Positions 54,370 through 64,000 of a DNA stretch of 64,000 nt are shown here, one piece after another. Position 1 is the first letter of the stretch. Each line of letters opens with the position of its first letter. The translations under genes were made by a program, and so were the position numbers. Below the pieces are notes generated by a model. The model had not been told where the DNA came from and did not search any database. It worked only from the letters and a program-made list of their open reading frames with translations. Source of the stretch: Diaporthe sp. PMI_573 (lineage: Eukaryota; Ascomycota; Sordariomycetes; Diaporthales; Diaporthaceae); contig JAJTUP010000010.1 of the NCBI GenBank assembly GCA_021399435.1, positions 558,001 through 622,000 of the forward strand, in the 5' to 3' direction.

Positions 54370-55159
54370 GCAAGCCCACTCATATCACCCTGGTTTAGGC
54401 TTGGCCTAAAACTGGCCGATCGAGAACCATTACCTGTCATTTTCTTCCCCGAAAGTTGCAATCGGATTTTCGCAAACACGGGCACTGGTGATTCTGAGTG
54501 GTGGTCTTATAAACCAACGGCTTGATGGACCAAGAAGTGTGTGAAGCAAAGTTGTTGCATGATTTATCTTTTCTTCCAAGTCCCCGTTAATTCAACGACT
54601 CTAGTGTTTTCCTTTAGTTTTTCCCCCTTGAGCTTTGCTTCGAATCTTTTTCGCCCCCATTTGAAAGCGAAGCCCATGCCTTCCTTCGTCGTTCATGATG
54701 CCTGTCACAGCGACACATGCTAGAATCCAGCGGGTCTGAATCTCTTAACCCAGCTTTCGAATAGTTATAGGAATGATATTACTCCATAACCTTGTCTTTT
54801 ATCGTTATATTGAGTGTAACAAGGTGCAGAGGCTAATTACTTATAAAGCAAGTCTCAGTTAACTCTCTCGCATAGCCATCCTGATCATCCCAGATCCGTC
54901 CTCGAGTATGACTTCACTTCCTCTAAAGTTGCCAAGCTCAGATGAGTCCGTGGTTGAGGCAGTTGCAAGCGAGCCATAGAGTGTCAAGGATGGCACTGAC
55001 TGGCAACGTGACATCCGAACCATAAGGCAAGCGAAGCATTCGTCTTGTTCAGCTCGACTTCCACTATGCCATGGTCTTCGTGGGCTTTGTATTCTTTTTC
55101 TCTCATAGTGCAGCGACCGCTACCTACCAGGGGGAGGGGGGTCTTTGAGTAGATCACAC

Positions 55160-55680
55160 AATCTAATCACCCAAGGTAATAATATCAAAATTTAGTAACT
55201 ACAGTAAAATGCTAGCAAAAAGCTATTAAAGTTCTGTCACAACTAAGATATATTAAGGGGGTAATATTATATTAGTGGGTATAGATGTTAATTCTAATAC
55301 TATATTAAAATCTATCTATAACTATTAGAAACCTAAATCTACTAGTTTTAAATTTTATAAGTTAGTAGAAAAAAAGTATTGCTATAATTTTATATTTCTA
55401 TAGCTTTAATAGGTTATTTATAGTTAAGCTAGATAAGTAGTTAGGTTAGGGATAAATAAGAAGGGGGAAAAAAAGAAGTAGTAAGGGTAAGAGTTAATAT
55501 TATTTTGTTTTGCCCCTATATTAAGTATTAACAGTATGTCATTAGTTTACAGCATGTTAGAATTAGCATACATTACTATTAATTGTGTTATACGATTTAT
55601 ACAAAATAACTGCATATTAGGACTGTGATTGTATTTCGATACGTTATTGCTATTATTTTAGAAGGCTGATACAATGCTCA
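55160..55680. repeat. AT-rich, TpA-rich island (probable RIP-degraded repeat)
   Basis: About 520 bases in which A and T make up the great majority and TA steps are very frequent (stretches such as GGTAATATTATATTAGTGGG and CTATATTAAAATCTATCTAT), in sharp contrast to the flanks near 50% GC. No open frame is left. This is the usual look of an old transposon mutated by repeat-induced point mutation in a filamentous ascomycete. The original element cannot be identified. Confidence 0.75.
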
Positions 55681-55707
55681 CAAATACCCCCCCCCTGGTA
55701 GGTACAA

Positions 55708-55806
55708 GGCGAGGGATGTGAGGTGGTAGACAGATCCGAGGACGGCTATTGGGCCTGCAAATTGGACTGAATGCCTGCATACCCTATGTTGCTCACATCT
55801 GTCTGT
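55708..55806 (+). repeat. Direct repeat, right copy
   Basis: Matches 48735-48832 in the same orientation at roughly 75-80% identity (shared words GGCGAGGGA, GGCTATTGGGCCTG, AAATTGGACT, TGCATACC, TGCTCACA). It lies just beyond the 3' end of the HET-ankyrin locus. Confidence 0.75.
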
Positions 55807-55950
55807 GGAATTGTTAACATTCTTTGAACAGCACACTAAGTCACAAAACATTGAAGGTACGTCTTTCTCATAAAATCGTGAAGGGCCTGGCGCTATGTTC
55901 ATTGAAGGAAAGGTTATGTGGCTTCCAACATCGACATCAAAACTACCCAC

Positions 55951-58640
55951 CTACCACAACGGCTTTGCTGAAACATCTGCGCCGTATCTAATGAGAACTT
56001 CCATCGCTTCCGACATGTTCTGTTGTGCTGCTCTCAAGTAGGGGGTCATGCCGTAGTACTGGTCTCTGGCCTCGATGTCGGCGCCGTGTTTGGCGAGGAG
56101 GTCGACTATGTCCGCGTAGCCGAGCGAGGCTGCAACCCAGATCGGCTTAAACAAGGGCGTTGCACCTTCCAACTGGCCTTTGGGGGATTGACCGGGAAAT
56201 GATGACTCGAAACGTTCAAGATCCACCTCTCCTTCCACGAGGGCTCTGACAGCCTCTGTATGGCCCCCACAGATTGCTGCCGCGAGTACTGTTCCGCTAC
56301 CCGGGAAGTCCTTTAGACGCTTAGATGTGCTGTCTATTGAATCCTCGACTTTGGCCCCTGCCTCGAGAAGGTACATGACGACAGATGTGTGGCCTTTGGA
56401 TGCTGCAGCCCATAGGGCGGTGGTTCCGGTCGAGGCCTCGTTAGCCATCAACTTAATATCCGCTCCCCTCTCAACCAAGAGCCTGGCGGTATCCAGATGG
56501 CCAGCCCATGCAGCGAGCCAAAGTGGCGTGGCAGCTCGCTCATCACGGTCTCTTGAATTGATTCCTGCCCCCTTATCCAAGAGCAGCAACACGATGTGTG
56601 TGTTTCCGGCCTCCGCAGCGCAGCTAAGAGGCTTCTGTAAACTACCCGTGTCGCTGTTTGCCAGACGCGGTTCCGCGTCCAGAACCGCGCGGAGTGCTTC
56701 AAAATTGTTTGCGTTCACAGCGTTGTGGACCGTGCCTTGGTTGTAGACCAACAGCTTGTTTATGGCGCCTGGATAACGACCGATGTCTGCCGACTCAAAT
56801 GGCGTCAGGCCGTCGGAGCCTCTGAGCCACAAGGCGTATTGATTATTCCCGCTTTGTAATAGAATATCAATAATTTCCTCGTCTCCTCTTCGAGCTGCTA
56901 TGTTTAGCGGCCCATCTCCATTTGCGTCCACAACGGACATGTGGACATCGAAACGACTCAAAATCGCCTTCACGGCAGCCCGGTCACCTTGTTTGGTTGC
57001 AACCAGCAGCGGCGTGTCGCCATTGGCGTCTCTTGCAGTGATTTTGAATCCCGGTTTCGCGCGGAACAATTTATCAACAAATGACTTTTCTTGTTTGACA
57101 GCGACCAAAAATGCTGTATTATGATCAGGATGGGTCTCATCCATATCTCATCGCCGTTGTTCCAAGATCAACCTCGCAACATCTAGGTTGCCTTGTTCCA
57201 CAGCAATTGACATAGGTGTTTTACCACCTGAGTCTCTCGAGTTAACATCCACGTTCGGAATTGTCAATAGCAGGTCGATGAGAGCAAAGTTTGACCTCTT
57301 CATAGCAATCGTGATGGGCGGACCGTGAATGCCTGTACAGTTCATGTACCGCTGTACGCGCTGATCATCATGCTTTACAATCTGAGCGATGATAATATCG
57401 TATAATAATACGTCCTGTGCATTGTCCGTGGCCCATTGGAAGACATTAAGCGGCAAATCGAACAGAGAAGCTAAGAATTCATCGATGTTCCACGTTGGTA
57501 GTGACTGAATAGGCGTTTCCATCGAAAGGTCGTGATTTTGCATCATAAAGTACGCCACCGACTTTCGTGTGGCCTCTTCAACGCTAACTTGATAATCGGG
57601 TCGCAAGAATTCGGATGAATGAGCATCTTCAGACAATCCAAGGAGCGCGTAAATGATATCGCGAGGGTCGCTAGCCTTGCTTTTTCTGAACTTCTGAAGC
57701 AGTGTGAGGAGGTCTCTACCAGAACTCCCAGCCAGCGTCGAGCTTTCTCGTAACACCCCGGGTAATATACCCAGACGTGCCTGCACACCTCCATCACAGT
57801 CGATATTGAGAAGCGAAGGCATAACAACGAACGCGCGGGAGTTGACTTCGTTGTGACCACAGGTTATTGTAGCGGACTTTGCAAGCGCTGCTTCCTGCAC
57901 AACCCAGACTCTGGAGAACCATTCTTGTCGTAACAGGCCGCCTAGTGCTGCCCTGATGTCTTCTTGTGGGGGTTGTCCACGGAGGTGCCAGACCACCCAC
58001 GACCACTGGTTCTCCCAGGTGCTCATTGTATGCGGACGCGCTATTGAAAGAGCCTGTTTGTCGAGAGCGGCCATCCAGTCGAATAAGCAATCGATTTCGC
58101 AGTTACTAGCCCCTAGCCAGATTATAACTCTCTGTGCAGTGCGATATACAAGGCGCATTTGGCCGACCTGGTGGCCACGCTCCTGCATATTCCATGGATG
58201 ACGACGTTAGCCTCGTACTTATGGCAAACTTAGCAGAAGGCGCTGTTGGAAGGAGAGGCCACACAATAGGCTGCTAGGGTTTCACCAGCATTCAATCTCC
58301 AAGAGTAGTTGATGTTACTTACACCATTGTGGCTCTGATCGATGCAGATGGCGTCAACCCACAGAACTCGATCTTCATCTGGTCGTCGCAGGTGTATAAG
58401 AGCTTCGTGTAGGTTCTCAGTGACACCAAATTCACACCCGTCGAGCCAGATTCGGTCCGTCGATAGTCTAGTACCCCAGACATAGGATAAGGCTTCGTAC
58501 GGGATACCATCAACTTGGTGCAGATAGGTCTCAAACATCTCACACCGAACTGGCTGAGATTGGTCTCCCTTGAGCAAAGTGACAAGTCGTATGGCGTCTG
58601 TAGCGAGATCAATGCGATTATACTTGTAAGGTGTAGCCAT
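55951..58640 (-). pseudogene. HET-ankyrin gene with one in-frame TGA
   Basis: Exon 1 is 58640-58323 and exon 2 is 58182-55951. The 140-bp intron is GTAAGT to AATATGCAG in phase 0. The HET domain (residues about 50-200) reads YEALSYVWG, RVLWVDAICIDQ, then across the intron QMRLVYRTAQRVIIWLG. It is followed by LLRQEWFSRVWVVQEAALA and LLGLSEDAHS, the architecture of the AICIDQ class of HET proteins. From about residue 410, ankyrin repeats begin (NSRDSGGKTPMSIAVEQGNL). A TGA at 57150-57148 (codon 451) interrupts between LILEQRR and DMDETHPDHNTAF. The same frame then runs 398 more codons with about ten ankyrin repeats to 55951. One CGA to TGA change would explain it. Alternatives are two separate genes, a truncated 450-residue HET protein, or readthrough. 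The HET part alone is complete and could still be expressed. Confidence 0.85.
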
Positions 58641-59685
58641 TTCACCGATGGAAGAGTTTGTCGGCTGGAAGAAGCCAGTGCGTAGATGTTGTACTTGATA
58701 TATGGCACAAGTGCATCAGAGCAGGGGTTCCAACTCAATTCAGTCTTGTTGTTTGTGGGATGGTATAACAAGCAATGCTTCGCCGTCGGTTGAAAGCGGG
58801 GAAAATGAGTACACATACTAATGCCTCATCCTGTGGTCAGAATAGAAATTTCGATGCAGTCGGGTTGCCTCAAACGCCGATTATGCACAGCCTCATCTGG
58901 CAGATCCAAGCTGCATCAGCTAGAGCATGTGTAAATATACTAGTGGCTGACCATCCATTCACCTGCAGCTCGCCATGACGGCAAGATGCGGGGTCTGGTC
59001 ACCCTTCTATGTACCACAAGGCTTCATGTCAGCAACCCTTTTGTGGTGTGGTCATGATCTGGCTGGCGATTGCGAAGGCAGCCGCTGCGGAGAGACTAAC
59101 AATGGTGGCTCAGCCTCAAGACTTTTTGATTCACAAATTCAGAGTCAATAACAGCGATGAAGTAGATCCGAAGCTTATGGCTACCTCGTATTCAATCAAG
59201 CTTTCAAACTGGGCAACGCATGTGAATAACTAGCGAACAGTAGCATGTTGACTGCCTGGATACGATGGAAGGTCTCAAGAGACGACTCATGTTGATTGGA
59301 TGTCACATCAGGGTGATGGGAAGCGAAAAAGATAAAGACAGTGTGAAGACCAAGATCAAATCAACGTGACATTGCCTGGAAATGTCTTCCCCTCGTAAGT
59401 GTACAATTCTTGTAATGCGGCTTTCATGCTCAAATCCCATTTCACCGTTTCCTAATAGCCTGCGGATATGATTCAAGTCCCAATCGGTATGAGAATTGTG
59501 AAAATTATGTTCAGCCATCCTGAATCCTTCGTAGATTTACCGAGTTCAATACCAAATATTCCCCCACAGCCGTTCGCAGTTGGGATCAGGAGCAGAGAAA
59601 CCCACTAGGTTGAAATGGAGGAGCGTGGGATCGTTGTTGGGAACAAAGCCGCAAGACTTGTAGCGACTCATTTCCCATTTGACTT

Positions 59686-59940
59686 CTAACCCTTTTTCGG
59701 ATTGAATTCTTCTTCAAAGCTGTACTCCCGCTTCGGCTTGAAACATCCCGCTGTTCGAATGTCGCAGCGGTGTCGGCGACTGAGACACGCGAGAAGTAGA
59801 AAGGCCATCACGAATATCATCGGAAAGAAAGGCCTCAGACACTCGCAGAGATCGAGTTTTGGGTCGCGGTTGAACATTTTGGTGTCGACTAGATGTTGCA
59901 AAATATGGCTGTAGATTAAGTTTTCGGGGTGGGTGATCAA
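59686..59940 (-). CDS. Possible small single-span membrane protein (84 aa)
   Basis: The frame has one clear hydrophobic helix, FFPMIFVMAFLLLACLS (about residues 38-54). It is preceded by a cysteine-containing LDLCECLR segment and followed by a basic RRHRC stretch and an acidic/basic tail. No family was recognised and there is no intron. Fungal genomes hold many such short frames by chance, so this is a weak call based on the membrane segment and flanking charge only. Confidence 0.22.
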   Translation of the reverse strand: MITHPENLIYSHILQHLVDTKMFNRDPKLDLCECLRPFFPMIFVMAFLLLACLSRRHRCDIRTAGCFKPKREYSFEEEFNPKKG

Positions 59941-60486
59941 GTAGAAAGTGACGACATGCCATTCGAGGGCTTAACGCGCCGTATTTATGACACCTCTACA
60001 GGCAAACCACTTCGAAAGCTAAGATGTTACAGTGAATTCTAAGAAATGGCTGCCTGTCATATGATGTAGACAAAGGAACTCAAACTCAACGAGACATGCA
60101 ATGGCTGACAAGAGACAATGGTGTACTTATCTGACCAAGTCAATTTGCCCCACCGATGAATGGGGATTGTTTTATCTAAGACGTTCTCCGACGGGACCGA
60201 GTTGAGAAGCTGATTTCAGCGCTTGGATGGTGAAGCGGTGCACAAGCCGGATCTGCCCCTTTGTGCTATCTCTTGCATTAAAGACTGGTGTTTCGTCCTA
60301 ACATGGCTGCGATACTTAGCTTGTACTGATGATATGACCGCACTAAGATGAGGATACTATCACAGGTGGGGCAGGCGGAGGCAAGTTTGCAGAACCACGG
60401 TTGCGGACTCAAACTCACACGAAGTCTGCTATATCCGTAACTACAGTATAACAAGCGAATCAACAAGCTGCAACATAGCAAGTATG

Positions 60487-60577
60487 CAACAAGACCATAC
60501 AACAAGACCATACAACAAGACCATACAACAAGACCATACAACAAGACCATACAACAAGACCATACAACAAGACCATA
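60487..60577. repeat. Minisatellite: seven copies of a 13-bp unit
   Basis: The unit CAACAAGACCATA is repeated seven times without a mismatch. Both its unit length and its copy number equal those of the array at 5664-5754, although the units are unrelated. Confidence 0.97.
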
Positions 60578-60753
60578 CAACGTTTGACTGAATATCCAAC
60601 TCATCCGCAATCCATGAGCAGCTGACAAATGAATCCAAAGGTCGAGTTCAACACGCGCAACAAATATGAAAGTACCGCCGATGGTGAAATGTACAACCCA
60701 ATAGCTCCTCAAATGGGAGTTTGGTGCTGTAATAATAGAAAGAAAAATACATT

Positions 60754-62596
60754 TCAAGGTTCCGACTTTTTCTGGATAAACCACATAAGTGCAGTTGAAG
60801 AGTGAAGTGTCCACGCAATCACTAACGTGACAAACACGAATGGCAAAGTAACAGCAAAGTACAGTCGAATGGTCGCAATGCTCATATCCTCGAGCTTCTG
60901 CATGCTGAAGATCCCAGAAAAGACGCCAAATGGAATAAAGAATGTTGCGAGCCAGGTAAGAAAGCCTATGTTTCGCGCATCCGTGATGGCTCGTCGCGTG
61001 TCTTCGACCGCCATGACGGCGGTGACGACCGAGGTGAGTCGATCGATCCGTGATTGGTATTCCTCGAGGCGCGCGAGCACCAACTTGTAGTCTTCCTCGT
61101 AGGCCTTGATGTCCCACGTCTGCGGGGAAGCCGTGGCCTGGGGACGATGTGGGCAGCCAGCGGACGACGGTCCACCTGGCGCATCCTGGGCTCTGTTGAG
61201 TTTTGGGCAGCTGAAATTGAAGACATGCTGCAGTGTTTCTGACACCATCTCACGGTAGAGCGGTATAAGTCGTCGCCATATGTGCAACTTTTCCAGAGTG
61301 GTATCAATGAGCTTCTTGTCGGAAAGGTGGGCCGGGTCTATCGTCTCCATATCGATCTGGTTGAGCCGCGTCTTGATGTATTCACACATGATGAGCCATT
61401 CAGAACCCACCAGGTTCAGAAGCACCAATATCGGTATGTGCTCTTTGGGCGCGTTTTCAAGATCCAACGCGGAAAGCCCCGGTTGTTGTGCCCAGTAGAG
61501 GAAGTCTTCAAAAAAGCTTCTCTTGGCAGAATCTTCATGACTGGGGGTTGTCCAACTGGGCCACTCTGCGGGCTGATCCTGGATGGTCGACGGCCAGGGA
61601 ACCGGGTGAAAGTTTCCGTGGCCGCGCCAAAGTGGGAAGCCATTGGAGACTGTTGGGTCCAAAAGCAGCACACCTGCGGATCATGGTCAGAATGGAAACA
61701 TCTTGTTCTGGGGATATGTGTGCCGAGACTATACCTATAGCTGTGTCTTCTTCAGCGACATTTGGTTTCAACCAGAACGTTGCTCTGGATCGCGTCAGGG
61801 CTACAGCAGCAGACCTGCACCGGGTGCTAGAGCTGGCAGGCCCAGATACGTCCCACCACCCTCTACTCTTATCGTTGTCGGGACGTCGGAGGATGTTGAA
61901 GTTTGCTTTGGCCTCGCTTGCGGCTTCTTCGAAGCCCTGCTCGTCTTCGAAGTACCTTGCCGTTACATAGCGAATCTGCGACCAATTCCGCCGCCGTCTA
62001 ACCAACTCCAGCGGCTGGTTATCTCTCCAACGATCGCGAATGTTGTACCAAGCATAGTCGACAATGTGTGCTCGGAAGAAGTCTGGCTCGATTCCAAACT
62101 TGGTGCCCAACAACTCAATTACGTCTCTAGAGAGGTCTTCCACAACGTATAGGCGAAAAGATGCTCCATCGGTGATTTTGGTTTGAAGTTGATCTTTCAA
62201 ATCCTGAAATTCACAACCCGGTTTACACTTCGATGTATCAATAGAATGCTCCACTTCCCCTTGTCGGTCGCCTTGGAAGTACTCTAATACGCGGATCCTG
62301 ACATTGTCTTTAGTAGGTCCCGACAGGTCGTCTTTCCAGTCTCTAGGCATTCTGCCAATTTGCATGAAGTCTGCCAGAAGTCTGAGGTGGATCCATTGCG
62401 TTTTTGATGCCTGCTTTACGAATCTGAGGTAGTCTTGATCGCTCGTTGGTTCTACATTCCACGTCCTAGCAAGGTCGTTGTACTTGCTATCGTCGTAAGC
62501 GTCTCCAAAATCGTCGTAATTTTTGTTTCTGAGTTTCGGATCAAACCATCGTGTCCTTTCTGGCATCTGCAGTCTTGTCGGCTTGCCCATCATCAT
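60754..62596 (-). CDS. Fungal CorA-like membrane protein (593 aa, two exons)
   Basis: Exon 1 is 62596-61735 and exon 2 is 61673-60754. The 61-bp intron is GTATAG to ATCCGCAG, phase 1. The first 350 or so residues are soluble and helical (YLRFVKQASKTQWIHLRLLA, FGIEPDFFRAHIVDYAW). A helical region with SRIDRLTSVVTAVMAVEDTR (about 505-525) leads into two membrane helices, FLTWLATFFIPFGVFSGIFS (about 533-552) and LYFAVTLPFVFVTLVIAW (about 564-581). This is the CorA layout: a large N-terminal cytosolic domain and two C-terminal helices. The Gly-Met-Asn loop of true Mg2+ channels is absent (FSMQKLEDM is in its place), so magnesium transport is doubtful. An earlier in-frame ATG at 62710 adds 38 Arg/Pro-rich residues. 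The start at 62596 is chosen by context and the absence of conservation upstream. Confidence 0.8.
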
Positions 62597-63746
62597 TGAA
62601 AGGAAGAATGAGTCAAAAGGCCGTTGAAGATGTGGGCGTGATCTAGATCTCAGAAAAGGGGGAGCAGTTGATTGAGAGCATGGGAATCGGAGCAGTACGA
62701 CAGGAAGCAAAAGCAGCTCAAAAGCCTATTTAAGTTACTGGGGCACTTGTGTATTTGCATATTCAGCTTCAGGATTTGGCAGTCCATTGGTCGTAGCCCG
62801 CAGGTGCGGGGTCCAAATGCTGAGAGTGAATGATGGGCAAACATAGGTCCGTAAGGCTGGCACAAATGCAATGTACGGTGGGCCAGTTCCAGCATTTCAC
62901 CGCTGTGGTACAATGCACAACCCAGCCACATTCGAGTGCAGCGCTTACCTGCCCCAGTCATTGGCAATCAAGGTACACGTGTATTCCTGTATTTGAGTCT
63001 TACACGCGGAGAAAGTACCTGGGGAGTCTCGCATGTCTATTTTTGAAAAGGTGTGCAGTAGCTAAATGGAGTCTCATGGGGATAGTTATTTCATTACACT
63101 GTTTTTAAGACAAACGCAAGATCTGCCATTTCCCACTGGATTTCCGCGTTACATGTCTAACTAAAAGTCCTGTCTAGTCCTCAAGAGCATGTAATGGCAG
63201 AGGACAAAACGCCGTAGTCATATACTGCTTACACCCATCTTCCTCGATCCTGCGTCACTTTGGTTGTGGGGTCATTCAGATCTCAGCCCACAGCCAAGGC
63301 AGCAATGCTTTCAAGGATGCACAGCTATCCGCTGTCAGCCCTCGAGAATGGCTTGAGGTATGCCGCGGCGGGGAACTGCAGCGACCCGGCTGCTCCGCTG
63401 GCCTGGGCGCCTCTTCACGTCAAGTCATTGGCTAGGTGCACGAGACCTGTGTACGCACATTTCCAGCCCCGATTATGTGGGACAAGGTATGGCTTTACGA
63501 AGAGGGTCTAGACTACCTATGCAGCATGCAGTACTCTTACTAAGCATTGAGCACATGGCCAATAGGATACACACATACTGTGCAGGTAGCACTCTACCTT
63601 TGCAAGCCAGCTGTGTCGCAAACGCAGCTGCCGGTGCGTTGTATCGCTTGACTCTCGTTACAAGACTAAGAGTGGTAAAGCAGTTTTAGGTACATTATCT
63701 AATAGCTCAGCTACTAAAGAAAAAGACTTTAGAACTGGCTGCATTA
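62597..63746. other. Gene-free stretch near the right edge
   Basis: No gene was recognised on either strand. AT content rises towards 63700. Confidence 0.45.
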
Positions 63747-64000
63747 ATGGGCCTATAGCACCCCTAAATTACAGCTTTTACAACTGAAAGGTTTCAGATA
63801 CGCAAGCAAATACGGAGCTTTTGATCCCCGGGAAATGCGAGTGATGACACATTTTGCTGACACTATGGCACTTGGAACAGTTGGCAAGCTTGATAAGGAG
63901 GATGAGTTACTATCTACCGACAGCTCGCAAGGCAAAATGCACCGATATAACAACGCGCAAAATCGACAGTATAATCTACCTTATGTACATGTGGTCCCAA
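63747..64000 (+). CDS. Open frame running off the right edge (partial, uncertain)
   Basis: From just after a TAA at about 63744, a plus-strand frame stays open for about 84 codons to the window end. It includes FRYASKYGAFDPREMRVMTH and GTVGKLDKEDELLSTDSSQG. The length alone could be chance in this composition, and the family is unknown. The frame may be the start of an exon whose remainder lies outside. Confidence 0.2.

Larger units (their letters stand above)
54370..55950. other. Intergenic region including an AT-rich island and a direct repeat copy
   Basis: No gene was recognised. 55160-55680 is extremely AT-rich and 55708-55806 is the right copy of the direct repeat. The open frame 55678-55950 (-) lies across that repeat and has no protein resemblance. 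Confidence 0.6.
58641..60753. other. Intergenic region with a minisatellite
   Basis: Over 2 kb with no gene that I can support. Weak candidates are 59009-59233 (+) and 59686-59940 (-). The 60487-60577 array lies here, and the large open frame 60278-61117 (-) is created by it and by the antisense of the CorA-like gene. Confidence 0.5.

Noticed and set aside
55678..55950. 90-codon minus-strand open frame
   Set aside because: It lies over the dispersed direct repeat. The matching region at 48.7 kb does not preserve the frame or peptide.
58775..59233. Small plus-strand open frames in the HET-ankyrin promoter side
   Set aside because: Short, without domains, signal peptide or splice partners that I could find.
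60278..61117. 279-codon minus-strand open frame with a repeated WSCCMVLLYGLV pattern
   Set aside because: The repeat is produced by the 13-bp minisatellite, and the rest overlaps the CorA-like gene in another frame.

Overview
The window looks like nuclear DNA of a filamentous ascomycete (Pezizomycotina). Genes lie on both strands, most have short GT-AG introns of about 55-180 bp, and several families are characteristic of these fungi: HET-domain proteins, a Clr5-domain ankyrin protein, fungal CorA-like and OTT_1508-type deaminase proteins, a GPI-type GH17 glucanase and HAUS6. I saw no tRNA, rRNA or CRISPR. All intron and start choices are my own reading from splice signals, frame and family resemblance.

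Layout. 0.6-1.2 kb: a decayed copy of the small-subunit ribosomal protein uS11 (RPS14). 1.4-5.2 kb (-): a 1,273-residue Clr5-ankyrin protein. 6.1-10 kb (-): two F-box-like proteins of one family, separated by a 1.4 kb gap with an inverted repeat. 11-15 kb (+): a SET protein, a lysine-methyltransferase-like protein and a Gfo/Idh/MocA oxidoreductase. 15.2-17.4 kb (-): a HET protein. 18.4-20.8 kb (+): a SAM methyltransferase and a GPI-type GH17 glucanase. 21.2-23.7 kb (-): an OTT_1508-like deaminase protein. 24.8-28.7 kb (+): a five-exon protein combining a bZIP basic region, one C2H2 finger and two C-terminal membrane segments. 29-30.3 kb (-): a thioesterase pseudogene. 30.6-31.5 kb (-): a methyltransferase. 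33.2-34.4 kb (+): a kinase-like protein. 35.5-36 kb (+): a low-complexity Lys/Ala-rich protein. 36.7-37.6 kb (-): a membrane-protein pseudogene. 38.3-40.8 kb (+): a copper amine oxidase with one frameshift.

41.4-48.6 kb is a housekeeping block: HAUS6 (+), mitochondrial ribosomal protein bS21m/MRP21 (-) and an RBM25-like splicing factor (+). 49-58.6 kb is a gene graveyard. It holds a HET gene with two nonsense codons that is also split by a 3,027-bp Mutator-like element with perfect 58-bp terminal inverted repeats and an 8-bp target duplication, then a very AT-rich island, then a HET-ankyrin gene with one in-frame TGA. 60.7-62.6 kb (-) is a CorA-like membrane protein.

Two themes stand out. 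First, self/non-self and NLR-like families are concentrated here (Clr5-ANK, HET, HET-ANK, deaminase), interleaved with core genes. Second, at least six loci are broken. Most of the nonsense changes are explicable as C:G to T:A transitions, as repeat-induced point mutation (RIP) or methyl-cytosine deamination would give. In the Mutator-like element the stops are strikingly skewed: ten TAG, one TGA and no TAA.
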